Shown one piece after another: positions 14,808 through 21,749 of a DNA stretch of 27,191 bases. A model generated the notes under the pieces. That model saw nothing but the letters and a program-made list of their open reading frames with translations, made no database searches and was not told where the DNA came from. Position 1 is the stretch's first letter. Each line of letters begins with the position of its first letter. Source of the stretch: a virus; the IMG/VR virus record IMGVR_UViG_3300009314_000075, positions 1-27,191 of that record; one strand, given 5' to 3'. A program made the translations under genes and the position numbers.

Positions 14808-15080
14808 TTATTTTTTATAAATTTTCAACCAAAACATTAATCTATCCCATCTGTTTAATTCAGGTATTGGATGAACTCTATTATCATAATCATTAATCAA
14901 TAAACCCAATAGTTCTAATTCGTCACCTTCAGGAGTATTTGGGTCGCAATTATTCATTAACTCACAAACCCTTTCTAAGTAAGTGCTATACTGGACCTCG
15001 TTTTTAATTACTGTGTATTCAAGGTGTACAGAACCATTTATCTCTTTTAGTTCCGTTACTTGTTTAGCTTTGTGTTTCAT
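14808..15080 (-). CDS. HigA-N-terminus-like protein without HTH, 90 aa
   Basis: ATG at 15080 is preferred to a longer TTG-started frame, which would add a hydrophobic stretch and overlap the mini-ORF upstream. Residues about 33-75 (YLERVCELMNNCDPNTPEGDELELLGLLINDYDNRVHPI) resemble the N-terminal part of HigA-type antitoxins, where PxTPEGDELELL followed by Y-E/D-x-x-x-x-PI is characteristic. The HTH domain that normally follows is absent; the protein ends WDRLMFWLKIYKK. It could be a truncated antitoxin or a phage mimic that binds or neutralises a host HigB-like toxin. The similarity is from memory of the motif; the function is inference. Confidence 0.5.
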   Translation of the reverse strand: MKHKAKQVTELKEINGSVHLEYTVIKNEVQYSTYLERVCELMNNCDPNTPEGDELELLGLLINDYDNRVHPIPELNRWDRLMFWLKIYKK

Positions 15081-15142
15081 AAGTCTAAATATTAGTTTCA
15101 CCAAAGATAAGAAAAAGAATTGAATTAATATAATAAAATATA

Positions 15143-15190
15143 TCAATCTAGCGTAACTAAATTCCCAATTCTTAATTCTTTCGCGTTCAT
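15143..15190 (-). repeat. Short repeat/mini-ORF MNAKELRIGNLVTLD
   Basis: A 15-codon ATG frame begins with the same 15 bases as the copy at 14770-14802. MNAKELRIGN is, to my knowledge, the usual N-terminus of a family of small Bacteroidota phage proteins, so this looks like a truncated gene start left between the Rha gene and the HigA-like gene. Confidence 0.45.
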
Positions 15191-15193
15191 AAG

Positions 15194-15916
15194 TTAAAGT
15201 TTTTCTTTTAGTGACTTCTTAAAGTTAAGTGAATCGGCTAAATTATTAACCTCTTCTTTTGCGTATTTATAAATGTATTTATACGGTAAGTTCTGTTCCA
15301 TTCCATATTCAATAGCCTGTTTAGCTCTATTATCTAGCATTTGTATATATCCTTGTTCGGTTGCTGTGACTAAATCCCTTATTGGCGCACCATCTTTTAC
15401 TTGAACCAACAACTCGAGTGCTTTATTAGTCATCTTGGTAATATTACCATAATAACGAGTTGCGTTTTGGCTCCCTTGATTATTGGCGTACTCAATAAAT
15501 TCCTGAATGCAATCGGTTTCCTCTCTTCGAATCTCTTTAGTTTTATCTCGAGCATTTAACCAACTTGAATTTTGCTGATTTAAAAGAGTCTCTTTCATTA
15601 AAGAGAAAGCTTCAATTATGCTATCCTGAACAAATTCAGCTTTTTCATAACCTTTCAAGTGCATAGCCAATTTCATATAAGCTTGTTCATTTAGCTCATA
15701 CATTTTATATTCTCTTCCCATCTTATTAATGAAAGAACTTGCAATGAATTTTTGAGGGAATTTCAATGGCTTGGCCGTGACATTGTTTTTTTGTCTTTCG
15801 ACTATCCTTTCAATAGTATTTAATAATACTTTGTGAGGGACTTCAAGCATTTCGGAAATTACTTTCGAATCCGTGAATACTTCTTTTTTCTTTACATGTA
15901 CTAAATCTGTTTTCAT
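15194..15916 (-). CDS. rha: Rha-family phage regulatory protein, 240 aa
   Basis: Residues 1-100 match the phage Rha (pRha) pattern: a start with VFTDSKVISEMLEVPHKVLLNTIERI, a basic segment (KPLKFPQKFIASSF) and G-R-E-Y-K-M-Y-E-L-N-E-Q-A-Y-M-K-L-A-M-H-L-K-G-Y, the conserved core. Rha proteins are lysogeny-associated DNA-binding regulators. Residues 100-240 are helical and may form a separate effector or oligomerisation domain. It lies directly after the terminase genes (57-base gap) and heads a three-gene accessory block on the minus strand. The usual partner, an integrase or CI-like repressor, is not visible in the window. Confidence 0.8.
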   Translation of the reverse strand: MKTDLVHVKKKEVFTDSKVISEMLEVPHKVLLNTIERIVERQKNNVTAKPLKFPQKFIASSFINKMGREYKMYELNEQAYMKLAMHLKGYEKAEFVQDSIIEAFSLMKETLLNQQNSSWLNARDKTKEIRREETDCIQEFIEYANNQGSQNATRYYGNITKMTNKALELLVQVKDGAPIRDLVTATEQGYIQMLDNRAKQAIEYGMEQNLPYKYIYKYAKEEVNNLADSLNFKKSLKEKL

Positions 15917-15973
15917 ATATCTTATTTTGATATAAAGATAATTATTAATATTGTAAATAACTATTGTTTTATA

Positions 15974-17269
15974 TCAATCTTGTTGGAGATACTTCCAAGC
16001 GTAGTTTGTATGATAGTATCTAAGACTGTAAAAGTAGGCATCAAAGCAGTGATTATGAGCGTCTTCGGGTTTATTAAGAAACTCACCGGTTGTTTGATTT
16101 TCGGCCCATTTAAAGTTGCGTTGCTCGTCCCAAAAGTCCGTAGAATCTTCGTGAAGATAGGTTTTATATTCCTTAGCCATATAAATAACATCATGTCTAA
16201 AATCGTTATTTATTTTAGTTTTATTGGCTTGAATGACATTTATACCACGATCGGCAAATTCGAAACGTCTATCCTTGGATGCGCTCTCACACACTACCTC
16301 GTCATTATTAGGATTAACAGACCATATTAAATCAGCAAAATCGGAAATCAGTATTTCAGGCTTGTACAAGTGTTGTTTAAGAAATACCCTTTTATTCTTT
16401 TTATCAAAGTTAGCCTCAATAAGCGTGTTGGGGTCTTTGCCGCCGAAATCCACACCAAAAACACGGTAAAATATAGCGTCTTCTGGTAGTTCTCTATAGG
16501 TTTTAAACTCAGGGAATATCTGTCCTTTCGGTCTTGCTCTCTTTCCTAATCCGTACACATCCCAGTGCCATGCGCATGAGGTCCCATCCTTGATGTTCTC
16601 AGGAGTTGGCTCATAACCCATAATAACTTGCCTTTGGCCGGCCGGCAAAAAAGCGTTCATCCTGAAAGTAGAATGAAGATAAAATATTTTAGTTGTTATA
16701 TCTCTCTGAAGCTCTTCGCTCCAAGCACGAGTAACTTTGTAATATCCCGGACCATCTTCGAAAGGGGTTAGATTTTTCAATAGCGTGTCAAATATCCAGT
16801 GTTTGTCATAACTAGGATTATAATCCAAAAAGAACAACTTATTCGTCCTCATGTTCACTTGATTGAATGCCTTTTGCGGGAGCTCCATTGTTTCGTTGAA
16901 CCAAAAAACATCTTGCCTTGGACCGTGGAATTTCTGCGGATCATCCGCTCCAACGAATCTAAATACATTATCGTTTTTTACTCCCTCATATCTAGTATTA
17001 TTCCATGCGAAACCTAAATTATACCCATTGCAAAGGTTTTTGAAGTCTGTCCAGATACTAGGTATTGTCCATGTCATTTTCGAACGTCCGCATGTGATTT
17101 TTTTGCGGCTATTTGTTTGTGCGTAAATTTGTAAGAATTGAATTATTGAATGAGTTTTCGAGCTACCAGAAGAGCCTTCAAGCACAAAACCAAGCTTATC
17201 ATAGCTTTTATAGTCAGCTATGTAGTTCTTATAAATGAACCCGAAGACTTCAGTCGCTTGTAATCTCAT
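15974..17269 (-). CDS. terL: Terminase large subunit, 431 aa
   Basis: This ATPase-nuclease packages DNA into proheads. Walker A is GSSGSSKT (residues 32-39), Walker B is VFWFNE (121-126) and the coupling motif FLDYNPS is at 147-153. The nuclease domain (about 265-431) has acidic residues in GVDFG (Asp274), VCESA (Glu328) and the C-terminal DAHNHCFDAYFYS (Asp403/Asp410), as expected for an RNase H-like fold. It starts at an ATG overlapping the small subunit stop by four bases. The length is normal for this family and all key motifs are intact, so it should be active. Confidence 0.93.
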   Translation of the reverse strand: MRLQATEVFGFIYKNYIADYKSYDKLGFVLEGSSGSSKTHSIIQFLQIYAQTNSRKKITCGRSKMTWTIPSIWTDFKNLCNGYNLGFAWNNTRYEGVKNDNVFRFVGADDPQKFHGPRQDVFWFNETMELPQKAFNQVNMRTNKLFFLDYNPSYDKHWIFDTLLKNLTPFEDGPGYYKVTRAWSEELQRDITTKIFYLHSTFRMNAFLPAGQRQVIMGYEPTPENIKDGTSCAWHWDVYGLGKRARPKGQIFPEFKTYRELPEDAIFYRVFGVDFGGKDPNTLIEANFDKKNKRVFLKQHLYKPEILISDFADLIWSVNPNNDEVVCESASKDRRFEFADRGINVIQANKTKINNDFRHDVIYMAKEYKTYLHEDSTDFWDEQRNFKWAENQTTGEFLNKPEDAHNHCFDAYFYSLRYYHTNYAWKYLQQD

Positions 17270-17730
17270 TTTTTAGTTTCTACGATGTCAATTCCTTCTA
17301 TCTCTTGGATAGAGTGTTTTTGGTCGATTTCCTGTTTGTCTTTTAACCCTAAATCACGGGCGATAATAGTAGGATTGAAGAATCCAGTAGCAGCTCCCTC
17401 GAATTTTTGCTTATAAATTATATCGTCTATACGTGTAATAATAGGGAAAAAATCTTTATGAGATTCGTTGTTCCTATAATTCCACCATGTCTTCGAATCA
17501 ATATGCAAGAACAATGCAAGCCCTTGAATAGTAAAGGGTGTAGGGTGATGTTTTAGAACTTCCTGCCCTTCTTTGCCTACCCAGTTTTGCTCATCCCATC
17601 TATTTTCATTTTGTGTGTGGGTAAAATACTCGCATGCAGCCTCCCAAAGTATTTCAGGCGACGAAAATATTTTATCCCTTCCGTGCTTAGACCTCAATTC
17701 CCACCATTTATTACCCTCTTCCGCTGCCAT
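17266..17730 (-). CDS. terS: Terminase small subunit / DNA-packaging protein, 154 aa
   Basis: This protein recognises phage DNA and loads the large subunit. It has an N-terminal Trp-rich helix (KWWELRSKHGRDKIFSSPEILWEAACEYF), a putative helix-turn-helix (TIQGLALFLHIDSKTWWNYRN) and a C-terminal segment FFNPTIIARDLGLKDKQEI typical of small terminases in Bacteroidota phages. It lies immediately before the large subunit with an ATGA overlap, which supports the assignment. Confidence 0.88.
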   Translation of the reverse strand: MAAEEGNKWWELRSKHGRDKIFSSPEILWEAACEYFTHTQNENRWDEQNWVGKEGQEVLKHHPTPFTIQGLALFLHIDSKTWWNYRNNESHKDFFPIITRIDDIIYKQKFEGAATGFFNPTIIARDLGLKDKQEIDQKHSIQEIEGIDIVETKK

Positions 17731-17740
17731 ATCTTAAATT

Positions 17741-18163
17741 TTAAATTATATCAATCAATTCAACATTCGATTTTTTACGAGGCTTTAAGCTCACGCTATA
17801 GGAATGTGAAGTATTAGTATCAACCGTTCCAGAAACGCCATAAAAAGGTAGTATTAATACCTTGTTTTGCGTATCCATGAACTCGAAAACAGGAACCCAA
17901 CCGTATATAGAATTATTTAATTTCTCAACAATTGAAATTTGACCCCAACCAAACAGCTCGAAAGCGATTGAATAATCATTTCGCAACAAATTATTGAAAG
18001 CCGTTTCAAGAGCATCCTGAAAAGTATTATAATTTTCAGTATCAAATTCAAGTACTTCGCCTGAATTGCTAATACTTGAGATTTGCTCAGAATCTACCCA
18101 AGCAATTGAAATGTCTTTCGCTTCGTATAGCTTTAGTTTATATAACCCTGCTTGCTGTCTCAT
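17741..18163 (-). CDS. Hypothetical protein, 140 aa, upstream of terminase
   Basis: This soluble protein has an N-terminal beta-strand start (LYKLKLYEAKDISIAWVDSEQIS), a central helix (YNTFQDALETAFNNLL) and beta strands in the second half (WVPVFEFMDTQNKVLILPFYGVSG). It overlaps the resolvase gene by four bases and ends ten bases before the terminase small subunit, so it is co-transcribed with packaging genes. A role in DNA packaging or in DNA processing with the resolvase is possible; no family is recognised. Confidence 0.6.
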   Translation of the reverse strand: MRQQAGLYKLKLYEAKDISIAWVDSEQISSISNSGEVLEFDTENYNTFQDALETAFNNLLRNDYSIAFELFGWGQISIVEKLNNSIYGWVPVFEFMDTQNKVLILPFYGVSGTVDTNTSHSYSVSLKPRKKSNVELIDII

Positions 18164-18486
18164 AATACTGACAAAATTACGAAATTTTCACTTGCTTTCA
18201 CACTATTTATTTTGATCGATTTTACAATATCGAATTTATCGTCTTCAAAAATTACATCTTCAATCAATTTTACCATTGCCACACAATTTGAAGCGTCTAA
18301 AGGATTGTTTTTGAACCCAAATAAATATTCACAGTGATATTTATTTGTTTTCGGGAATGTATGTTTAAATTGATTTTTAACTAAAACTTTGTACTCCTTT
18401 TTCATGTTCGATCTTCCGCTCCAATGACCCCCAGAGTACCAAGCATTTAGGCTCACTTTTGGCAAATCTTTAAAAACTATATCCAT
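18160..18486 (-). CDS. RusA-like Holliday junction resolvase, 108 aa
   Basis: RusA-type enzymes cleave branched DNA before packaging. Residues 61-83 show the family pattern: NPLDASNCVAMVKLIEDVIFEDD, with Asp64, Asn67, Lys73, Asp77 and the acidic pair Asp82-Asp83 in register with the D-x-x-N-x(5)-K-x(3)-D and DD motifs. The N-terminal LPKVSLNAWYSGGHWSGRS also fits. ATG at 18486 is preferred to an in-frame TTG six bases upstream. A TATCTTTG box (minus strand, 18490-18497) ends four bases before this ATG, so transcription may be leaderless. It is the first gene of the minus-strand packaging operon. Confidence 0.72.
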   Translation of the reverse strand: MDIVFKDLPKVSLNAWYSGGHWSGRSNMKKEYKVLVKNQFKHTFPKTNKYHCEYLFGFKNNPLDASNCVAMVKLIEDVIFEDDKFDIVKSIKINSVKASENFVILSVL

Positions 18487-18550
18487 ATCCAAAGATAGTA
18501 AAATTGATTTATATCACCTTAATAAAATATATTTTTTTATACTTTCTTTC

Positions 18551-18579
18551 TTGTTTTAATATAATTTATTATATCTTTG
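18551..18579 (+). promoter_or_regulatory. Early promoter of the first plus-strand operon
   Basis: TTG (18551-18553), an 18-base spacer and TATCTTTG (18572-18579) match the Bacteroidota promoter. The first gene starts 29 bases downstream. A 16-base stretch, ATATAATTTATTATAT, in the spacer and -7 region also occurs near 10563-10580. Confidence 0.7.
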
Positions 18580-18607
18580 ATTTATCAAACACATAAAAAT
18601 TAAGGTT

Positions 18608-18892
18608 ATGAAAAACACTGAGATTTACATTAAATTGGAACATCAAAGAGAATGCTTTAAGCATTTTCACACCTCTATGAACATTGGCGCATCTGAAGAG
18701 TTTATAGACTTGGAAGTTGAAAAATCCATGGAAATATGGTGCGAATCCAACCCTGATTTTATAGGACATCTTGAATTCGATTTAGATATGTTCTCTAACT
18801 CAGAACTAACAATCTTGATGAATTCCTACGCTGAAATTGAAGATTACGAAAAAGCACAAGAAATTAAAAACTTTATACAATTACGATCATGA
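18608..18892 (+). CDS. Hypothetical early protein, 94 aa, UVR-motif-like C-terminus
   Basis: This is the first gene after the early promoter. The C-terminal helical hairpin (ELTILMNSYAEIEDYEKAQEIKNFIQ, about 64-90) resembles UvrB/UvrC-type UVR motifs (E-x-E-D-Y-E-K-A-x-x-I-K), a protein-protein interaction helix pair. The rest is acidic, with a Cys/His-containing N-terminal third. It may bind a host protein, but that is inference from the motif. It overlaps the next gene by four bases (ATGA). Confidence 0.65.
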   Translation: MKNTEIYIKLEHQRECFKHFHTSMNIGASEEFIDLEVEKSMEIWCESNPDFIGHLEFDLDMFSNSELTILMNSYAEIEDYEKAQEIKNFIQLRS

Positions 18893-19098
18893 AAAAACAA
18901 ATAACATTTAAAGAGGTTGACTTGACAGTCGAATTCGATCATCAACCAGAAGAAAGAGCCGACAGAGATCACCCGGGGTGCCACGAGTCAATTGAATTGT
19001 CCGACATTTATCACGAAGGAGTTTCGTTTTTAGAAATCATGGAACCACATTTTGAGAAAATAGAAGAGTTGGTATGGAAAGCCCTTAAAGATGCCTAA
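18889..19098 (+). CDS. Hypothetical early protein, 69 aa
   Basis: This is a strongly acidic protein, with a beta start (ITFKEVDLTVEFDHQPEERADRDHPGCHESIELSD) and a C-terminal helix (FLEIMEPHFEKIEELVWKALKDA). Highly acidic small early proteins may mimic DNA or act as inhibitors of host enzymes, but no family is recognised here. It overlaps the genes on both sides by four to eight bases. Confidence 0.6.
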   Translation: MKKQITFKEVDLTVEFDHQPEERADRDHPGCHESIELSDIYHEGVSFLEIMEPHFEKIEELVWKALKDA

Positions 19099-19309
19099 AC
19101 AAACCTACAAACTCAAGGACCTCCCGAGCCAACTAGAACCGTTCGTACTATATGCGAATGGTTCTTTCGAAGTTCAAATGTTCCCGAAAGCAGGACAAAT
19201 TAAAAGAAGGTACAAAGTAAAAGAGGCAGGGAAAGAGCCTCAAGTAATTTTTAAACGAAGCGAAGTTAATCTACTATGGAAAACCAAGACAAATTGCAAC
19301 AACTGTTAA
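19091..19309 (+). CDS. Hypothetical basic early protein, 72 aa
   Basis: MPKQTYKLKDLPSQLEPFVLYANGSFEVQMFPKAGQIKRRYKV... is a basic protein with beta-hairpin-like patterning and a Cys-containing end (CNNC). It overlaps the next gene by 34 bases, so its last codons are read in two frames. It may be nucleic-acid binding because of its charge; function unknown. Confidence 0.55.
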   Translation: MPKQTYKLKDLPSQLEPFVLYANGSFEVQMFPKAGQIKRRYKVKEAGKEPQVIFKRSEVNLLWKTKTNCNNC

Positions 19310-19500
19310 TTAATTTAAGAACAGATAGAAAATACAGCCGAGCAACTGCGGTTAAAAACTGCATGATTTCAGAAAACGCACTGAGATATTGGGAACTTGG
19401 AATATCAAGCCCCACAATAATCCTTTTGAACGACTATTTGGAACAATACGGGATAAAGTGCAAACCTTGTAAAATTGAAGAAGATGAAACAACAGATTAA
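19276..19500 (+). CDS. Small helix-turn-helix-like protein, 74 aa
   Basis: Residues 3-60 (KLQQLLINLRTDRKYSRATAVKNCMISENALRYWELGISSPTIILLNDYLEQYGI) follow the XRE helix-turn-helix pattern with a recognition-like helix ENALRYWELG. Such phage proteins are Cro- or Cox-like regulators. The start lies inside the previous gene, typical of dense early operons. Two CxxC/C residues near the C-terminus (KCKPCK) are unusual for this family and might bind metal. Confidence 0.6.
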   Translation: MENQDKLQQLLINLRTDRKYSRATAVKNCMISENALRYWELGISSPTIILLNDYLEQYGIKCKPCKIEEDETTD

Positions 19501-19555
19501 AAACAACAGCAAAAAAGCAATGCAAACTAACATTATAACTTATGAAGTTGATTAA
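19484..19555 (+). CDS. Possible 23-aa basic peptide
   Basis: An ATG frame of 23 codons (MKQQIKNNSKKAMQTNIITYEVD) starts within the previous gene and ends within the next, with overlapping starts and stops like the rest of the operon. It could be a real mini-protein or a coupling device; there is nothing beyond frame arrangement to support it. Confidence 0.25.
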   Translation: MKQQIKNNSKKAMQTNIITYEVD

Positions 19556-19727
19556 AACAAGTGAAAAAATATTAATCTGGTTACACAGAGAAGAGAAGAC
19601 TCGGAAATGGTTAGGGGATCAATTAGGAGTAACCAGACAAGCCGTAAGCCAGAAAATTAATACTAACATGTTTACAGTTAGCGACATCTCAAGAATAACC
19701 TCTTTAGGATGTCCTTTGGAAAATTGA
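19542..19727 (+). CDS. XRE-type helix-turn-helix protein, 61 aa
   Basis: WLHREEKTRKWLGDQLGVTRQAVSQKINTNMFTVSDISRITSLG is a clear lambda-Cro/XRE helix-turn-helix: helix 2 (KWLGDQLG), turn (VT) and recognition helix (RQAVSQKI). The protein consists of little more than this domain. It is the last gene of the first early operon before the strong terminator and is a candidate ligand of the palindromic sites at 10538 and 23388, although that link is inference. Confidence 0.75.
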   Translation: MKLIKTSEKILIWLHREEKTRKWLGDQLGVTRQAVSQKINTNMFTVSDISRITSLGCPLEN

Positions 19728-19769
19728 AGAAATTGAAAAAATAAGATAAAAAATATTGTGTGCTTACAT

Positions 19770-19820
19770 CCCGCCAAGGTTATAACAAATCATTTCAATT
19801 TGACCCTTGGCGGGTTTTTT
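19770..19820 (+). terminator. Strong rho-independent terminator of the first early operon
   Basis: CCCGCCAAGG (19770-19779) and CCTTGGCGGG (19805-19814) form a 10-bp perfect stem, followed by six T residues. It separates the first plus-strand operon from the promoter at 19831. Confidence 0.93.
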
Positions 19821-19830
19821 GTGCAAATAG

Positions 19831-19861
19831 TTTGTTTTTCTAGTTATTTTATCTACTTTTA
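19831..19861 (+). promoter_or_regulatory. Promoter of the replication operon
   Basis: TTTG (19831-19834), a 19-base spacer and TACTTTTA (19854-19861) match the Bacteroidota consensus except for the last base of the -7 box. The first gene starts 27 bases downstream, right after the terminator of the previous operon. Confidence 0.65.
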
Positions 19862-19887
19862 CAGTGAAACATATATAAATATAAATT

Positions 19888-20118
19888 ATGATAGTAAAAA
19901 AAGAATTTAAAGGCAGTACAAGAGGCAGAGACAACAAGTATAATTTCTCTATTTTAAAGCCGGGCGATTGTTTAATCATAGAACCTGAATCTGAGATTAA
20001 CAATTTCAGAAGAAAAGTATCCACGGCCCTTTATCAGTGGAAAAAATACAACGGCTTTGATTGGCAAACTGCGGTGAGGGTAGAATCGGGAAAAATAAAT
20101 GTTTATAGAATAAAGTAA
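19888..20118 (+). CDS. Small DNA-binding-like protein, 76 aa
   Basis: This basic protein contains a helix with W and K residues (FRRKVSTALYQWKKYNGFDWQTAVRVE) and a final strand (GKINVYRIK). The pattern is one I associate with short uncharacterised Flavobacteriia phage or mobile-element proteins and looks like a winged helix or ribbon. It is the first gene of the second early operon, six bases before the Lin1244-type gene, so it may take part in replication or its control. Confidence 0.55.
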   Translation: MIVKKEFKGSTRGRDNKYNFSILKPGDCLIIEPESEINNFRRKVSTALYQWKKYNGFDWQTAVRVESGKINVYRIK

Positions 20119-20123
20119 AAACA

Positions 20124-20867
20124 ATGGCTAGACCAAAAAAAGATAACGCGGATTATTTTTCCCATGATGCAGATATGAGAAATGATCCAAAAATCAAAGC
20201 CATTCGGAAAAAGTTTGGTTTTATGGGTTACGCTATTTGGTGCTTTCTTCTAGAGACCTTGACTGATTCAGATTTTTTTCAAATAGAATGGAGCGAATTA
20301 AATCAAGAATTGCTTTCTGGAGATTACATGTGTGAAAGTTCAGAGCTAATTGATATAATAAATTATTGCGAGAAGATTCAGCTTTTAACTGTTGAAAACG
20401 GGGTTTTATACAGCGATAAACTAAAAAATCGCTTTGAATCGCTATTATCGAAGCGGAAAAGAGATAGAACAAAGGTTATCGTCAGCGAAAACCCCTATAT
20501 TAAAGTAAAAGAAATTAAAAGAGAAGAAATAAAAGTAAAAGAAAATACTTTTTTAAATAATGAAAATTCTGATTCTTCAATTAATCCTATTCCAATATCA
20601 AATCGTCAAGAGGAAATGAAGAAACATTTACTTTCTCAACAAATTTGGATTGAGCAAATAGCAATGACCCCCACTTTTAAGGGCAGAGACATACCAAATT
20701 TGCTCTTAAAGTTCTTGGATGAGCAAATACTTAAGGAGAATCTTTTTAAGCCAGAAAGAGAGCTTAAAAATCATTTTATTAATTGGTTAAAAACTCCCTC
20801 TTCGAAAATAACGGCGGCAAGCTCAAGCGTTACCGAGTCAATGAACAGAATATTAAATCGCAAATGA
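20124..20867 (+). CDS. Lin1244/Lin1753-type (DUF4373) replication protein, 247 aa
   Basis: Residues 1-100 (ARPKKDNADYFSHDADMRNDPKIKAIRKKFGFMGYAIWCFLLETLTDSDFF...) are a clear Lin1244/Lin1753 N-terminal domain, a winged-helix module found in phage replication-initiation or DnaD-like proteins. A charged linker (about 105-160) follows, with Lys/Glu repeats (IKVKEIKREEIKVKEN). The C-terminal helical region (EEMKKHLLSQQIWIEQIAM...FINWLKTPSSK) resembles a DnaD/DnaB-type tail that loads helicase. No helicase or polymerase is seen nearby, so host enzymes are probably recruited. Its stop overlaps the next start (ATGA). Confidence 0.82.
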   Translation: MARPKKDNADYFSHDADMRNDPKIKAIRKKFGFMGYAIWCFLLETLTDSDFFQIEWSELNQELLSGDYMCESSELIDIINYCEKIQLLTVENGVLYSDKLKNRFESLLSKRKRDRTKVIVSENPYIKVKEIKREEIKVKENTFLNNENSDSSINPIPISNRQEEMKKHLLSQQIWIEQIAMTPTFKGRDIPNLLLKFLDEQILKENLFKPERELKNHFINWLKTPSSKITAASSSVTESMNRILNRK

Positions 20868-21541
20868 AACAGGAAATAGAAAATAGTAGGTTATTAGCCC
20901 ACTTAACGCAAGAGGATTTAAAAAATAAACTTCATGACGTTTTTACAGAGGCTTATATGCGCTCAGACAACTTCAATATTGACGCGCAAAAAGTGGCGTT
21001 TATGAGTATTGAAACAGCTAAATTCTTAAAGAATAAACACAGCGGTTTGCTTTATGGTGATTTAGCAAAAACGGTAAGGAGAGGCCAACAAGGGGATTTC
21101 AACACGACTCATTCAAAAGAAAAATTAAGTCAAAATAATATAGAATTTTGGTTTCAAAAATTAGCCGATGAACGTACAGCCGCAAGGATAGTAGGAAGAG
21201 ACCAACAGCACAATATTGACAAAAACAAAGACAAAGAAAGCGTATTCACAGGGGCGGCAAACACTAAGAACGGTCGCGCATATGCCTTTCTCTGCAAGCT
21301 CGAAGCTGACCTCTTTGGAAAATACTACGGTAAAGAATTTGAAAGAAAATTAAAACGTGTCGACGAACTAAAGCAAAATATAGCGTTTTTAGCCGATAAA
21401 ATAATAGAAGTGGAACAAAGACACACAGAAGAGCAAACAATTAAAATTTCGCATAGCTTATTAGCTAAAAAAAGGGGTATTGATGAGAGGTATGTAAACG
21501 AGTTAGCTTATAAAGATGTGAGAAAATTTTTTGATATCTAA
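20864..21541 (+). CDS. Hypothetical replication-region protein, 225 aa
   Basis: ATG at 20864 overlaps the previous stop by four bases and is preferred to a start 81 bases upstream inside that gene. The protein is helical and charged: residues about 1-75 (KQEIENSRLLAHLTQEDLKNKL...FMSIETAKFLKNK), a middle segment with polar loops, and a long coiled-coil-like helix (ERKLKRVDELKQNIAFLADKIIEVEQRHTEEQ) near the C-terminus. The last 35 residues (AKKRGIDERYVNELAYKDVRKFF) suggest a small HTH. Position suggests a helicase loader or replication accessory protein, but no motif proves it. Confidence 0.6.
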   Translation: MKQEIENSRLLAHLTQEDLKNKLHDVFTEAYMRSDNFNIDAQKVAFMSIETAKFLKNKHSGLLYGDLAKTVRRGQQGDFNTTHSKEKLSQNNIEFWFQKLADERTAARIVGRDQQHNIDKNKDKESVFTGAANTKNGRAYAFLCKLEADLFGKYYGKEFERKLKRVDELKQNIAFLADKIIEVEQRHTEEQTIKISHSLLAKKRGIDERYVNELAYKDVRKFFDI

Positions 21542-21560
21542 ATCTGTAAAATTTAAAATT

Positions 21561-21749
21561 ATGGCATTAAAAGAGATAATAGACGAATTTGAGAACGAGC
21601 GGGAGCAGCGGCTTGACGAGATAATAAGATGGTTTAAAAGCAATGATACGGAAATAACCGTAAGTGTAATACAACGTCAATTTAGCCTTGGTTGGCGTGC
21701 TGCCAATAGAGCACTAAGGCAGATTAAAGATAAAAACTCAGAAAAATGA
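21561..21749 (+). CDS. Lone FtsK-gamma-like winged-helix protein, 62 aa
   Basis: ATG at 21561, after an A/T leader, is preferred to a start inside the previous gene. Residues about 20-57 (IIRWFKSNDTEITVSVIQRQFSLGWRAANRALRQIKD) follow the FtsK gamma-domain pattern, in which S-x-S-x-x-Q-R-x-F-x-x-G-x-x-R-A-x-R precedes a final helix. In FtsK this domain reads oriented chromosome motifs. Here it stands alone without a motor domain, so it may direct DNA binding of a phage replication or segregation complex, or compete with host FtsK. It overlaps the next gene by four bases. Confidence 0.65.
   Translation: MALKEIIDEFENEREQRLDEIIRWFKSNDTEITVSVIQRQFSLGWRAANRALRQIKDKNSEK

Noticed and set aside
14808-15146. 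Longer, membrane-anchored form of the HigA-like protein
   Set aside because: Requires a TTG start and overlaps a mini-ORF; the ATG at 15080 gives the family-like N-terminus.
15980-16330. Plus-strand 116-codon frame opposite the large terminase
   Set aside because: Overlaps the conserved nuclease domain on the other strand and has no plausible leader or neighbours.
18160-18492. TTG start for the resolvase
   Set aside because: ATG six bases downstream gives a normal N-terminus, and the TTG lies within a promoter-like box.
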